The position numbers were made by a program, and so were the translations under genes. Shown here one piece after another: positions 17,307-27,653 of a DNA stretch of 64,000 bases. How positions within the stretch are numbered: position 1 is the stretch's first letter; each line of letters begins with the position of its first letter. The notes below the pieces were generated by a model that was not told the origin of the DNA, did not search any database, and worked only from the letters and a program-made list of their open reading frames with translations. The stretch spans positions 1 to 64,000 of the forward strand of contig NZ_CAKKMV010000011.1 of assembly GCF_918697865.1 (NCBI RefSeq), written 5' to 3'. Origin of the DNA: Massilia sp. Bi118 (GTDB taxonomy: Bacteria > Pseudomonadota > Gammaproteobacteria > Burkholderiales > Burkholderiaceae_D).

Positions 17307-18551
17307 ATGGCATCCGAGACGAACACCCTGCCCGGCGCGCTGAGCCATATCCGCGTGCTGGATCTTTCGCGCGTGCTGGCCGGCCCCTGGTGCTCGCAGA
17401 ACCTGGCCGACCTCGGCGCCGACGTGATCAAGATCGAGCGCCCGGACAGCGGCGACGACACCCGCGCCTGGGGCCCGCCCTACGCGCCCGACGCGGACGG
17501 CAAGGCGACCGGCGAAGCCGCCTACTACCTGTCCGCGAACCGCGGCAAGCGCTCGGTGACGGTCGATATCGCCAGCCCGGACGGCCAGGCCCTGCTGCGC
17601 GAACTGGCCAGGCATTGCGACGTGGTGCTGGAGAACTTCAAGGTCGGCCAGCTGAAGCGCTACGGCCTGGACTACGAATCGCTGAAAGAAGTCAAACCCG
17701 ACATCGTCTACTGCTCGATCACCGGCTTCGGCCAGGACGGCCCCTACGCGCACCGCGCCGGCTACGACTTCCTGATCCAGGGCATGGGCGGTTTGATGTC
17801 GGTGACCGGCGAGCGCGACGAGCTGCCGGGCGGCGGCCCGCAGAAAGCCGGCGTGGCCCTGACCGACCTGATGACCGGCATGTACGCCACCATCGCCGTG
17901 CTGGCCGCGCTGACCTACCGCGACCGCAGCGGCGAAGGCCAGTACATCGACATGTCCCTGCTCGACACCCAGGTGGCGATGCTGGCGAACGTCGGCAGCA
18001 ACTACCTGAACAGCGGCAAACGCCCCAGGCGCTGGGGCAATGCCCACGCCAACATCGTGCCCTACCAGACCTTCGCCTGCGCGGACGGCCACATCATCGT
18101 CGCCGCCGGCAACGATGGCCAGTACCGGAAGTTCGTGGAAGCCGGCGGCCGGCCCGAACTGGCCGATGACGAGCGCTTCGCCACCAATCCCCAGCGCGTG
18201 AAAAACCGCGACGTACTGGTGCCGCTGCTGGCCGAGATGGTTGCCACGCGCGGCCGCGACGAGTGGATTGCAATGCTGGAAGAAAAGGGCGTGCCCTGCG
18301 GCCCGATCAACAACCTGGACGAGGTCTTCGCCAATGAGCAGGTCAAGGCGCGCGGCATCGAGATCGCCCTGCCCCATCCGACCGCGGGTGAAGTAAAACT
18401 GGTGCGCAGCCCGATGCGGATGTCGGCGACGCCTGCCACCAGTGACAAGGCGCCGCCGCTGCTCGGCCAGCATACCGAGGAGGTGCTGGCCGAGATCCTG
18501 GGCAAGAGCGGCGAGGAGATTGCCGCTCTGCGTGAGAAGAAAGTTCTTTGA
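17307..18551 (+). CDS. CaiB/BaiF family CoA transferase (class III)
   Basis: 414 residues, standard for class III CoA transferases, which move CoA between carboxylic acids through an aspartyl-CoA intermediate. The N-terminus has IRVLDLSRVLAGPWCSQNLADLGADVIKIERP. The catalytic aspartate is D187 in GVALTDLMTGMYA, corresponding to the FRC active-site Asp. QYIDMSLLDT and the C-terminal VPCGPINNLDEVF are also typical. GAGGACAAG precedes the ATG. The substrate is not predictable from sequence. No adjacent acyl-CoA dehydrogenase gives context. Confidence 0.92.
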   Translation: MASETNTLPGALSHIRVLDLSRVLAGPWCSQNLADLGADVIKIERPDSGDDTRAWGPPYAPDADGKATGEAAYYLSANRGKRSVTVDIASPDGQALLRELARHCDVVLENFKVGQLKRYGLDYESLKEVKPDIVYCSITGFGQDGPYAHRAGYDFLIQGMGGLMSVTGERDELPGGGPQKAGVALTDLMTGMYATIAVLAALTYRDRSGEGQYIDMSLLDTQVAMLANVGSNYLNSGKRPRRWGNAHANIVPYQTFACADGHIIVAAGNDGQYRKFVEAGGRPELADDERFATNPQRVKNRDVLVPLLAEMVATRGRDEWIAMLEEKGVPCGPINNLDEVFANEQVKARGIEIALPHPTAGEVKLVRSPMRMSATPATSDKAPPLLGQHTEEVLAEILGKSGEEIAALREKKVL

Positions 18552-18569
18552 TCGTAGGGTGGGGTAAAT

Positions 18570-18612
18570 CAGTCCGGGGGACTGAGTAAGTCAGTCCGGG
18601 GGACTGACTTAC
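18570..18612. repeat. tandem palindromes between convergent genes
   Basis: Two adjacent inverted repeats: TCAGTCC/GGACTGA at 18570-18586, and GTAAGTCAGTCC (18587-18598) with GGACTGACTTAC (18601-18612). The second has 12-base arms. They lie between the convergent CoA-transferase and coiled-coil genes, where a bidirectional transcription stop would fit. There is no T-run, so protein binding or a small repeated element are alternatives. Confidence 0.6.
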
Positions 18613-18630
18613 ATGCCCACGATTAGCTTC

Positions 18631-18954
18631 TCAATGCAGCTGGTGCTTGAGCTGGGACAGTTCAGCATGCACCTTGCTGACCGCCGTCTCCAGCTGCGGC
18701 GACATGCTCGATGCCGAGCGGCTGATACGCTTGGCTTCGTCGCCCATCGATTCCAGGTCATCGACGGCCTGGACCATGCGCTGCTGATCCTGCGACTGCA
18801 TTACCTGCTGGGCCTGCTGGGATTCGCGGGCCATTTTCTCGATGCAATCCTTCAGGTCGTCCGGCGCACCGCCCGAACGGCAGGCCTGCTCGGCTTCCTT
18901 GATGGTTTGCTGGATGTGGGTAAAACGCTGCTGGATTTCGTTTGCTTGCAACAT
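18631..18954 (-). CDS. hypothetical helical protein
   Basis: 107 residues with a good AGGAG before the ATG. The whole sequence is predicted helical and rich in Gln, Glu and Ser (EIQQRFTHIQQTIKEAEQAC, ESQQAQQVMQSQDQQRMVQ, ETAVSKVHAELSQLKHQL), so a helical bundle or coiled coil is likely. Two cysteines (C25, C37) flank GGAPDDLKD. There is no signal peptide or membrane segment. I do not recognise a family. It is transcribed alone, convergent with the CoA transferase. Confidence 0.75.
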   Translation of the reverse strand: MLQANEIQQRFTHIQQTIKEAEQACRSGGAPDDLKDCIEKMARESQQAQQVMQSQDQQRMVQAVDDLESMGDEAKRISRSASSMSPQLETAVSKVHAELSQLKHQLH

Positions 18955-19067
18955 GACGTGCTCCTTGCAGTGGTTGAAACAGGAGCTAAATGGTAGACCC
19001 CTTGACGGAGTGGCGGCGCACGAACGGTATGGTTGAGATGGCTAAATCTGCCGGATTTGATTGGCTT

Positions 19068-19295
19068 TTACGCTAGATCGCTGTTTTCTAACGATATATT
19101 TGCCGAATTCAAGCCGGTATGCAGCCCGGTGACGAGGAACAGACCGCCAGACACCGCGGCGGCGCCGAGGCCATTCCGCTGGCCGGCAAAAGCGTCTTCC
19201 GGCATGAGCATCTCGCATTCGGCGCTGAGCACGTAGGCTTGCCCATAGCACACCATCAGCTTTCCATCGAAGGCGGTGAACGGCGGAATGGTCAT
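19068..19295 (-). CDS. small hypothetical protein
   Basis: 75 residues: MTIPPFTAFDGKLMVCYGQ, then AYVLSAECEMLMPEDAFAG, then a hydrophobic Gly/Val-rich stretch (LGAAAVSGGLFLVTGLHTG). The composition looks like a folded small domain rather than a shadow of another gene, and no gene occupies the other strand. The Shine-Dalgarno is weak. The function is unknown. Confidence 0.5.
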   Translation of the reverse strand: MTIPPFTAFDGKLMVCYGQAYVLSAECEMLMPEDAFAGQRNGLGAAAVSGGLFLVTGLHTGLNSANISLENSDLA

Positions 19296-19371
19296 GGCGT
19301 CTTTTCTGTTGACTGGTTGCTCACCAGTCTATTCAAAAAATATCCTAGCAACAACTATCGAGTAAGAGTGT

Positions 19372-20580
19372 TCAGCCCACCTTGACCGGCTCCAGCGGCG
19401 CCAACCCACGCAGCCGCAAGGCCACCGCCATCGCCGCCAGCAGCACCGCCCCCAGCATGCTCACCACCCCGGCCCAGCCGGCCCAGGCCCAGACGATGCC
19501 CGAGACCCAGCCGACCACGCTGGAGCCCAGGTAGTAGAAGAACAGGTACAGGGCCGAGGCCAGCGCCTGGGGCGGACGCGCACGCCGGCCGACCCAGCTG
19601 CTGCACACCGAGTGCGAGGCGAAGAAGCCAAAGGTGAACAGGCCCATGCCGGCGACGATCAGCAGCACCATGCTCGAGAGTGTCAGCAGCAGCCCGCCCA
19701 GCATCACCAGCATCACCATCCACAGCACGTTGCGGCGACCCAGGCGGTCGGCCAGCTTGCCGGCCCAGACCGAGCTGAAGATGCCCAGCAGGTACAGGAT
19801 GGACAGGGCGCCGACCGCGCTCTGGCGCAGGCCGAAGGATGGCGCCAGCAGGCGGTAGCCGATGTAGTTGTACATGCTGACGAACACACCCATCAGCAGG
19901 AAGGACAGCGAGAACAGCCAGGGAAGTCCGGCGTCGCTCACATGCTTCGCCGTGCCGCTGAACAGCGCGCGCCAGCCGCCCTGCCCGCCGCGGAAGTTGG
20001 TCGATGCCGGCAGGCTGCGATTGAATTCCCAGGCCGCGTACAGGCCCATCGCGCCCATCGCGCCGACGGCGATGCGCCAGTCGTAGAAGTCGCTGATGAC
20101 GGAGGCCAGCACCCGGCCCGTCATGCCGCCAAAGGCGCTGCCGCCGATGTACAGGCCCATCGAGTGGCCCAGCGAGGGGCCGGCGATTTCTTCGCTCAGG
20201 TAGGCCATGGCCAGGGCCGGCATCCCGCCCAGCAGCAGGCCGAGCAGCGCGCGCAGCAGGAGCAGCTGGCCGTAGCCCTGGGCGAAGGCGGCCAGCAGGG
20301 TCAGGACGCCGCCGCAGAACATCGAGCCGGCCATCAAGGGCTTCCTGCCGTAGCGTTCGGACAGCACGCTGGAGGCCAGCAGCGACACCGCCAGGGTGCC
20401 GGTGGCCACCGACAACGCCAGGCTGCTTTGCGCGGGGGTCAACTGGAAATCGTGGGCCAGCAGCGGCATCAGCGGCTGCACGCAATACAGGAGGGCGAAG
20501 GTGGAGAAGCCGCCGAAAACCATGGCGCGGTTGATGCGCCTGAATTCAGGGCTGCCTGCCGAGATGGGAGTATGAGACAT
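19372..20580 (-). CDS. MFS transporter, YnfM-like
   Basis: 402 residues with 12 hydrophobic segments. The loop 2-3 MFS motif is SERYGRKPLM, with its repeat KLADRLGRRNVL in the second half. QPLMPLLAHDF after helix 1 and the general pattern resemble the YnfM/arabinose-efflux-like subgroup of inner-membrane exporters. The start at 20580 is the ATG after MITG; a start 12 bases earlier is possible. The substrate is unknown. It ends a leftward run 47 bp after the J-domain operon and may be read through from it. Confidence 0.87.
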   Translation of the reverse strand: MSHTPISAGSPEFRRINRAMVFGGFSTFALLYCVQPLMPLLAHDFQLTPAQSSLALSVATGTLAVSLLASSVLSERYGRKPLMAGSMFCGGVLTLLAAFAQGYGQLLLLRALLGLLLGGMPALAMAYLSEEIAGPSLGHSMGLYIGGSAFGGMTGRVLASVISDFYDWRIAVGAMGAMGLYAAWEFNRSLPASTNFRGGQGGWRALFSGTAKHVSDAGLPWLFSLSFLLMGVFVSMYNYIGYRLLAPSFGLRQSAVGALSILYLLGIFSSVWAGKLADRLGRRNVLWMVMLVMLGGLLLTLSSMVLLIVAGMGLFTFGFFASHSVCSSWVGRRARPPQALASALYLFFYYLGSSVVGWVSGIVWAWAGWAGVVSMLGAVLLAAMAVALRLRGLAPLEPVKVG

Positions 20581-20627
20581 GCCGGTTATCATATTCGCAA
20601 ACCGGGCCGGCATGTCTATCGGGGAAA

Positions 20628-21533
20628 CTACGGATACTCGGCGTCCAGCTCCGAACCGGCAAAGTTTTCCAGCTCGACGAACAGCTGCTTCATCGGCGTG
20701 CTGCCTGCGATGTCGCGCAGGATGTCGCTGTTGCGGTAGAGGGCGATGCGCTCGGCGATGACCACGTGGTGGGGTGCCGGGATGTTCTCCAGCAGCTTGG
20801 CCCAGCCGGCCTCGAAGTCCGGCTTCCGCTTGCGCACCGTCTTGACGAGGGCTTCGAACTCCCTGTGGTTGGTGCGCGCGACGATCCGCCCTGCTCCTTC
20901 GATGCCGAACACGATCGCCAGCGCGATCACGCCCTCGGCGTTCAGGTCCGGGTCCTGCACCGCGCCTTCGTAGTGATGGCGGCGCAGCCACTGGGCCGCG
21001 CGCACGATCGCCTGCACGCTCTTGCGCTGCTTGAGCTGGGCCTGGTAGCGCTCGTAGCCCGACCAGGTCTCGCCGGGGTCGGCGGTGCAGAGGTCGACGA
21101 ACAGTTCCTTCAGGCGGCGCTGGGCGTAGACCGGATCGGTGTCGAACTCTCCCACCAGGCTGTCTTCCGGCAGCGCGGCGAGTTCGCGGACCAGGCGGAA
21201 GCCCTGCTGGAACACGAGCTCCGCCCCTTCCGAGATCAGCAGCGAGGCCGCGGCCTTGTCGCCGACTTCGTCGTCGGTTTCGTCTTCCATCAGGTATTCC
21301 AGGCCCAGCGACATGCCGCCGACGCTCAAGAGCAGCGCGCGCTGGATGCCTTCGGCGGTGCGGTCGTTGGTGAACTTCTCGGCCACCATCGCCGTGATGC
21401 CGGCCAGCTCGTCGGCCAGGCCGGCGGCTTCGTCGGGACTCGCGGTTTGCGCCAGGTGGCGGATCGCGCGGACCAGGCGCGGCAGCTTCTCGATGACGAT
21501 CGCAGGCAGCATGGATGCAGAAACTCCGCTCAC
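20628..21533 (-). CDS. unknown protein, last gene of a J-domain operon
   Basis: 301 residues, soluble, mostly helical (MLPAIVIEKLPRLVRAIRHL, EGIQRALLLSVGGMSLGLEYL, LFVDLCTADPGETWSGYERY, HHVVIAERIALYRNSDILRDI). No catalytic motif or nucleotide-binding loop stands out. The ATG overlaps the stop of the upstream gene by 4 bp, so translation is coupled. I do not recognise a family. Coupling to two acidic partners and a J-domain gene suggests one complex or pathway. Confidence 0.82.
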   Translation of the reverse strand: MSGVSASMLPAIVIEKLPRLVRAIRHLAQTASPDEAAGLADELAGITAMVAEKFTNDRTAEGIQRALLLSVGGMSLGLEYLMEDETDDEVGDKAAASLLISEGAELVFQQGFRLVRELAALPEDSLVGEFDTDPVYAQRRLKELFVDLCTADPGETWSGYERYQAQLKQRKSVQAIVRAAQWLRRHHYEGAVQDPDLNAEGVIALAIVFGIEGAGRIVARTNHREFEALVKTVRKRKPDFEAGWAKLLENIPAPHHVVIAERIALYRNSDILRDIAGSTPMKQLFVELENFAGSELDAEYP

Positions 21534-22327
21534 GAGAAGATGTCCGTGCCCATGCTGCGGCGGCTGCTGCGCTTGGGCGCGCTGCGCACCGACGGCACCT
21601 GCTTGCGCAGGCGGTACAGCAGTTCGCGGGTGCTACGGTGCGGGAACTCGGACTCGTCGTCCTCGTCTTCCGGCAGCTCGACGTCGGCCAGGTCGGCGGC
21701 ATTGCGGAATTCCGGGAACAGTTCCAGCAGCGAACGCTCCCAGCCGTCTTCGCTGGCCTTGGCCAGGTCGATCGCCAGCGGCACGATGTCGCTGTCGGCG
21801 CTGGTCTGGCCGGTCACGTAGCGGCCCTTGCTGCCGATCTCGCCCGCCACTTCCAGGATTTCCTTCGGCGCCAGCGACCAGACGATCGCGAACGCAGTCG
21901 CGCCCCAGTCCGAGGACGAGGCTTCGCTCAGCAGCTCGTGGCGGCGGTCTTCGTCGTCGGTGGCGTAGACCACGCCGTGCATGTGGTTGAACAGGTTCTC
22001 GGCGATGCGCTCGGGATCGTCCTCGATCATGTCGTCCGGCCAGGTGGCGGCCAGGTAGGCCAGGCTCTCGGCCCAGGCCTTCGGCGGCACCAGCAGGGTC
22101 GCGACCGAGGTCTTGGCGCCGTCGAAGCCGGCCAGGTGCAGGGCCGTCACCTGCGGCGGCAGGGTCGACAGCACCTCGGCCACGGCATAGTCGCCGTGCT
22201 CGTCGGCGGCCTTGGACAGGGCTTCCTCGGCGTGCTGCAGGGAGCCGGCCAGCACCAGTTCATTGACCTGGCGGGTCAGCGCCGGCAAGTTCGATTTGGA
22301 TTCATTGGCTTTAGATTCGTCGCTCAT
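21530..22327 (-). CDS. unknown acidic protein, J-domain operon
   Basis: 265 residues. The sequence is helical (LTRQVNELVLAGSLQHAEEAL, AWAESLAYLAATWPDDMIED) with an acidic patch (LPEDEDDESEF) and a basic tail (RSAPKRSSRRSMGTDIF). The stop overlaps the next gene by 4 bp, and the start overlaps the previous gene by 4 bp. There is no signal peptide, membrane helix or known motif. The charged halves would fit a protein-protein adaptor, but that is a guess. The family is not recognised. Confidence 0.82.
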   Translation of the reverse strand: MSDESKANESKSNLPALTRQVNELVLAGSLQHAEEALSKAADEHGDYAVAEVLSTLPPQVTALHLAGFDGAKTSVATLLVPPKAWAESLAYLAATWPDDMIEDDPERIAENLFNHMHGVVYATDDEDRRHELLSEASSSDWGATAFAIVWSLAPKEILEVAGEIGSKGRYVTGQTSADSDIVPLAIDLAKASEDGWERSLLELFPEFRNAADLADVELPEDEDDESEFPHRSTRELLYRLRKQVPSVRSAPKRSSRRSMGTDIFS

Positions 22328-22839
22328 TCGCGGTCACCTCCGTCCTGGTCGAAGAGTTGGGTGAAGTCGTCGCCGGCCGCGCTTTCGTCGAGGTCCTCGT
22401 CGTCGCCCTCGTCGCCGCGCGCCAGCTGGTCGAGCGACTGGTCGTCGTCTTCCCAGCGCGCCTGGTTCTTGTACAGGAAGGCGGTGACGATGGCCTGGCG
22501 CGCCAGTTCAGGATGGTTGTCGCAGATGGCCGCGTACATGGCCTTGCCTTCGTCGTCGCCGTCGCAATTCGCCATCCCGAAGACCTTGGCGGGGTCGTCG
22601 CTTTCATAATCCATGGCTTCGCGGACCAGGCCTTTCGGGTCCGTAAAGCGGATGCGGTCGACCAGTGCGAAGGCCATCATGTTGACGTCGTCGAGGCCGT
22701 CGCCGTTGCCGTATTCCGACACCAGGGCCTGCACCATCATGTCGTAGTTCTTGCGGTTGGGCGGGTCGCCGAGCGTGCCGTCGATCTGGCCTTCGAGTTC
22801 GCGCGACTGGAAGGCGAATTCCGGATGTACTTTTTTCAT
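22324..22839 (-). CDS. unknown strongly acidic protein, J-domain operon
   Basis: 171 residues, very acidic in the C-terminal third (RGDEGDDEDLDESAAGDD). The N-terminal part starts MKKVHPEFAFQSRELEGQIDG and continues with KNYDMMVQALVSEYGNGDG and FALVDRIRFTDPKGLVREAM. No motif is recognisable. It lies 33 bp after the J-domain gene and overlaps the next gene by 4 bp. The Shine-Dalgarno is weak (AGAGATTGAAG). Confidence 0.82.
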   Translation of the reverse strand: MKKVHPEFAFQSRELEGQIDGTLGDPPNRKNYDMMVQALVSEYGNGDGLDDVNMMAFALVDRIRFTDPKGLVREAMDYESDDPAKVFGMANCDGDDEGKAMYAAICDNHPELARQAIVTAFLYKNQARWEDDDQSLDQLARGDEGDDEDLDESAAGDDFTQLFDQDGGDRE

Positions 22840-22872
22840 GGTTGCTTCAATCTCTGTCTGTTAATGCCGCCA

Positions 22873-23163
22873 TCAATGCGGGAGGTTCACGCCATTGAGC
22901 GCGAACACCGAGCGCCACAGCTCGAAGGCCTCGCCTTCGGCGTCGAGGACGATGCGGTGGTTGACGCTCTGGTTGTATTCGGCGCGCTTGGCCGGGTCGG
23001 ACAGCACCTCGTAGGCCTTGGTGACGGCCTTGAAGCGCGCCTCCGCCCCCGGCGCCTGGTTGCGGTCCGGGTGGTAGCGCATCGCGAGCGAACGGTAGAC
23101 TTTCTTGATCTCGTCATCCGTCGCATTCGGCGCGACGCCGAGGATCGCGTATAAATTTTCCAC
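22873..23163 (-). CDS. short J-domain (DnaJ-like) protein
   Basis: 96 residues from GTG 23163 with GGAGA upstream. Residues 3-65 are a complete J-domain: [20 protein letters not shown], then RYHPDRN with HPD at 31-33, and [20 protein letters not shown]. The last 30 residues ([19 protein letters not shown]) are unlike the G/F or zinc regions of DnaJ. HPD is the part that stimulates DnaK ATPase, so this protein can be expected to recruit DnaK to a client. It leads three unknown genes, which are candidates for the client or adaptors. Confidence 0.9.
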   Translation of the reverse strand: MENLYAILGVAPNATDDEIKKVYRSLAMRYHPDRNQAPGAEARFKAVTKAYEVLSDPAKRAEYNQSVNHRIVLDAEGEAFELWRSVFALNGVNLPH

Positions 23164-23224
23164 TTGGAAGTCTCCGGCTGGTGCCCGAAAAAAACAATAA
23201 TCCGCGATTATGCTATAGAAAGCG

Positions 23225-23374
23225 CTATCTTGACAGACGGGCCACCCTGACCGGCAAGGGCAGCGGCAGCGCCCGGGGGCGGCCGGCGGCGTCGCGGCGC
23301 AGCGTGAACGGCAGCCCTGCCAGGGCCAGCAGATAGGCGGTGACGAGGTCGCGGTGGGAAGCTGGCGTCTGCAT
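23225..23374 (-). CDS. possible 49-residue peptide upstream of the J-domain gene
   Basis: [20 protein letters not shown], then [20 protein letters not shown], in the gap between the J-domain gene and glnS. AAGG lies about eight bases before the ATG. It could be an extra small gene of the operon or just open leader sequence. No family is recognised. Confidence 0.3.
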   Translation of the reverse strand: MQTPASHRDLVTAYLLALAGLPFTLRRDAAGRPRALPLPLPVRVARLSR

Positions 23375-23498
23375 GCTTGGCCTTGTGGTGAGAGACAATA
23401 TCCCCAAGTATGCCCAGAGGCGTCCTTTGCAAACCGTGCGCTTGACCACATAGCTACGGTAAAATGCCTGTCATCTAACCCATCCAAACACCTTTTTC

Positions 23499-25256
<1,758 letters not shown>

Positions 25257-25288
25257 GCCGAGTCGGCAAACTGCCTGAAAAGGACGAT

Positions 25289-25315
25289 GCCCGGTTGCGA
25301 ACCGGGCTTTTTTTT
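25289..25315 (+). terminator. intrinsic terminator of glnS
   Basis: GCCCGGTT (25289-25296) pairs with AACCGGGC (25300-25307), loop GCG, followed by eight T (25308-25315). It lies 33 bases after the glnS stop. Confidence 0.95.
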
Positions 25316-25509
25316 ATCGCAAGCGCATGCGACAACACAAACCTTCATTCACAATCCAGACACAAAATTGACAAAAATCAATCAAAAAAGTCGTCTTAAT
25401 AGGATTGGCAACTCTCCAACCTGATAGGCTGGCAATTGCCTCCGAATTCCGTAATTTTAGGCAATGCGATCTTCGGCAGTGCCGCCGGGACGTTGCGGGG
25501 GAGCCAGCT

Positions 25510-27360
25510 ATGCTGAGGGTACTGGGAGACAGGTTCTCGGTCACCAAGTTTTCGTTCTGGAGCGGGATACTGCTGTCGTCACTGATTGGCGGCCTGCTGT
25601 ACGAGGTCACCCAGCGTTCGATCGAAAGCGATGCGGAAGAACGCTTCACGAACCACGCCAGGCAAGCCCAGGGCATCATCAACGTGCGCCTCAAATCCTA
25701 CAGCGATCTCCTTCGCAACGCCGGCAGCATGTTGGGCAGCGCCGATCTCATCGACTACCGCCAGTTTCACGATTATGTGCAGCGTCTGCACCTCGCCAAG
25801 CATTATCCCGCAGTCGAAACCCTGAATTATGGCGTGTACATCGACGACACCCAGCGCGCCGCTTTCGAAGCCCGCCTGACCAAGGTAATGAGCGATCTGA
25901 TGGAGCGCCCGATACAGGGCGCGATCAAGCCGCCCGGCGTACGCGAGCACTATCTGGCAACGCTGTACATTGAACCCGTGCCCAGGACGACCGAGCACTA
26001 CGGCATCGACCTGATGGCCAACGCGTGGGTTGCAGGGCAAATCCTGGCCTCTCGCGACTCCGGGAAGATGCAGGCTTCCGGCACCCCGATTGCCGCACTG
26101 TCGGGACCGAACAACATCTTCCTCGGCATCCGCATGCCGATCTACCGGCATGGAGCGCCGCTCGACACGCTGGAGCAGCGCCGTACCTACTACCAGGGCT
26201 CGATCGGTATCGCCTTCAGCGTCCCCAAACTGCTGCAAGGCGTGCTCGACGAAACACCGGTGCCCGGCATGCGCATGACCCTGTTCGACACCGGCCCGCG
26301 CGCCGACGCCACGAAGGACGCTGCACGCTTCAGTCCACGGATCCTGTTCGACAGCGCGGGGACGCACGCGAACCCCACGCCCCCGCTCGACAGCGACGAC
26401 AGCGCCTTCTCCGTCACCCTTCCGCTCGATTTCATCGGCCGGCCCTGGAAAACCACCTACAGCGTACGCAAGTCGGCCATGTACACCGGTCTCGATACCT
26501 ATTCGCCGCGATTCATGATGAGCTTCGGCTTCATCGGCTCGATCCTGCTGTATGCGCTGCTGTACACGCTGGCGTCCTCGCGTCGGGCAGCCTTGAGTAT
26601 TGCGCAGGAAATGACTCGGGAACTCAGGGAGAGCCAGCACAAGCTGCAGCGCTCGCACCACAAGCTGCGGCGTCTGGCCGACCACGCATACCAGATCAAG
26701 GAACTCGAACGCAAGCGCATCGCCCGGGAAATCCACGACGATCTCGGCCAGAACCTGCTCGCGTTGCGGATCGAGACCGAGATGCTAACCGAGCGCACCA
26801 GGACCAACCACCCGCACCTGCACAAGCGCGCCCGCAATACCCTGATGCAGATCGACACCACGATCAAGAGCGTACGCCAGATCATCAACGACCTGCGCCC
26901 GACCGTACTGGACCTCGGCTTGTCGGCCGCCGTCGAATGGCAGGTCAACCAGTTTCAGCGGCGCACGGGCATGGCCTGCACACTGCACGACGATCACGAG
27001 GAGGTAGCACTCAGCGATCATTGCGCGACGGCGGTCTTCCGCATCCTCCAGGAATCGCTGACGAATATTGTGCGGCACGCGCACGCCACCGAGGTCACAG
27101 TCGATCTGGCCGTGAACGACGGCATGCTGAACCTGAAGATATGCGACAACGGCTGCGGCCTGCCGCCCGGCGGGCGTAACAAGCATGGCTCATTCGGCTT
27201 GGTCGGCATCGAAGAACGCGTGCACATCCTTGGCGGCAGTTGCGCCATCTACAGCGGCGCGCAAGGCGGCACGGTCGTCAGTGTCTCAGTGCCGGTGAAC
27301 CATGTACAAGATATGGCGCTCCCGCCCCAAGACGCGATAGCAAGTCCGGTCGTCGTCTAG
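25510..27360 (+). CDS. CHASE-domain sensor histidine kinase (NarL-partner type)
   Basis: 616 residues from ATG 25510 with GGGGGAG upstream. Membrane helices near 15-32 and 335-355 flank a periplasmic CHASE-like domain (HARQAQGIINVRLKSYSDLL, YPAVETLNYGVYI, FLGIRMPIYRHGAPL). The cytoplasmic part has a coiled coil, a HisKA_3 dimerisation domain with H409 in AREIHDDLGQNLLALRIE, and a HATPase domain (LQESLTNIVRHAHATEV, CDNGCGLPPGG, GLVGIEERV). HisKA_3 kinases pair with NarL/LuxR-type regulators, but none is adjacent. The next gene, 290 bp downstream on the same strand, encodes the undecapeptide-repeat protein; whether it is a target is unknown. Confidence 0.9.
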   Translation: MLRVLGDRFSVTKFSFWSGILLSSLIGGLLYEVTQRSIESDAEERFTNHARQAQGIINVRLKSYSDLLRNAGSMLGSADLIDYRQFHDYVQRLHLAKHYPAVETLNYGVYIDDTQRAAFEARLTKVMSDLMERPIQGAIKPPGVREHYLATLYIEPVPRTTEHYGIDLMANAWVAGQILASRDSGKMQASGTPIAALSGPNNIFLGIRMPIYRHGAPLDTLEQRRTYYQGSIGIAFSVPKLLQGVLDETPVPGMRMTLFDTGPRADATKDAARFSPRILFDSAGTHANPTPPLDSDDSAFSVTLPLDFIGRPWKTTYSVRKSAMYTGLDTYSPRFMMSFGFIGSILLYALLYTLASSRRAALSIAQEMTRELRESQHKLQRSHHKLRRLADHAYQIKELERKRIAREIHDDLGQNLLALRIETEMLTERTRTNHPHLHKRARNTLMQIDTTIKSVRQIINDLRPTVLDLGLSAAVEWQVNQFQRRTGMACTLHDDHEEVALSDHCATAVFRILQESLTNIVRHAHATEVTVDLAVNDGMLNLKICDNGCGLPPGGRNKHGSFGLVGIEERVHILGGSCAIYSGAQGGTVVSVSVPVNHVQDMALPPQDAIASPVVV

Positions 27361-27653
27361 CCGATGCTTTTCTGCAGTAGTCAATAAGAATATTCTGGTT
27401 ACACGGTTCCAAAACTATTCATTCGGGTGTAGGCCGGTTTCGCAACGTTTAGGAATCATCTCTAGAAGATTTGCGCCTGCACAAGCACCCTCAGTTTTTG
27501 CTCAACTACATTGAATTCCTGCAAGGCAGCTCAACGACAACAATCCCATTTGCTGGTTGACAGCAGAAAGAGAGGACTCACCATTCAGCACGTCGACAAC
27601 CAAAACTAGGGACTGCAATTCCATAAAAAACATTCGAAAAAATGAGGACGACC

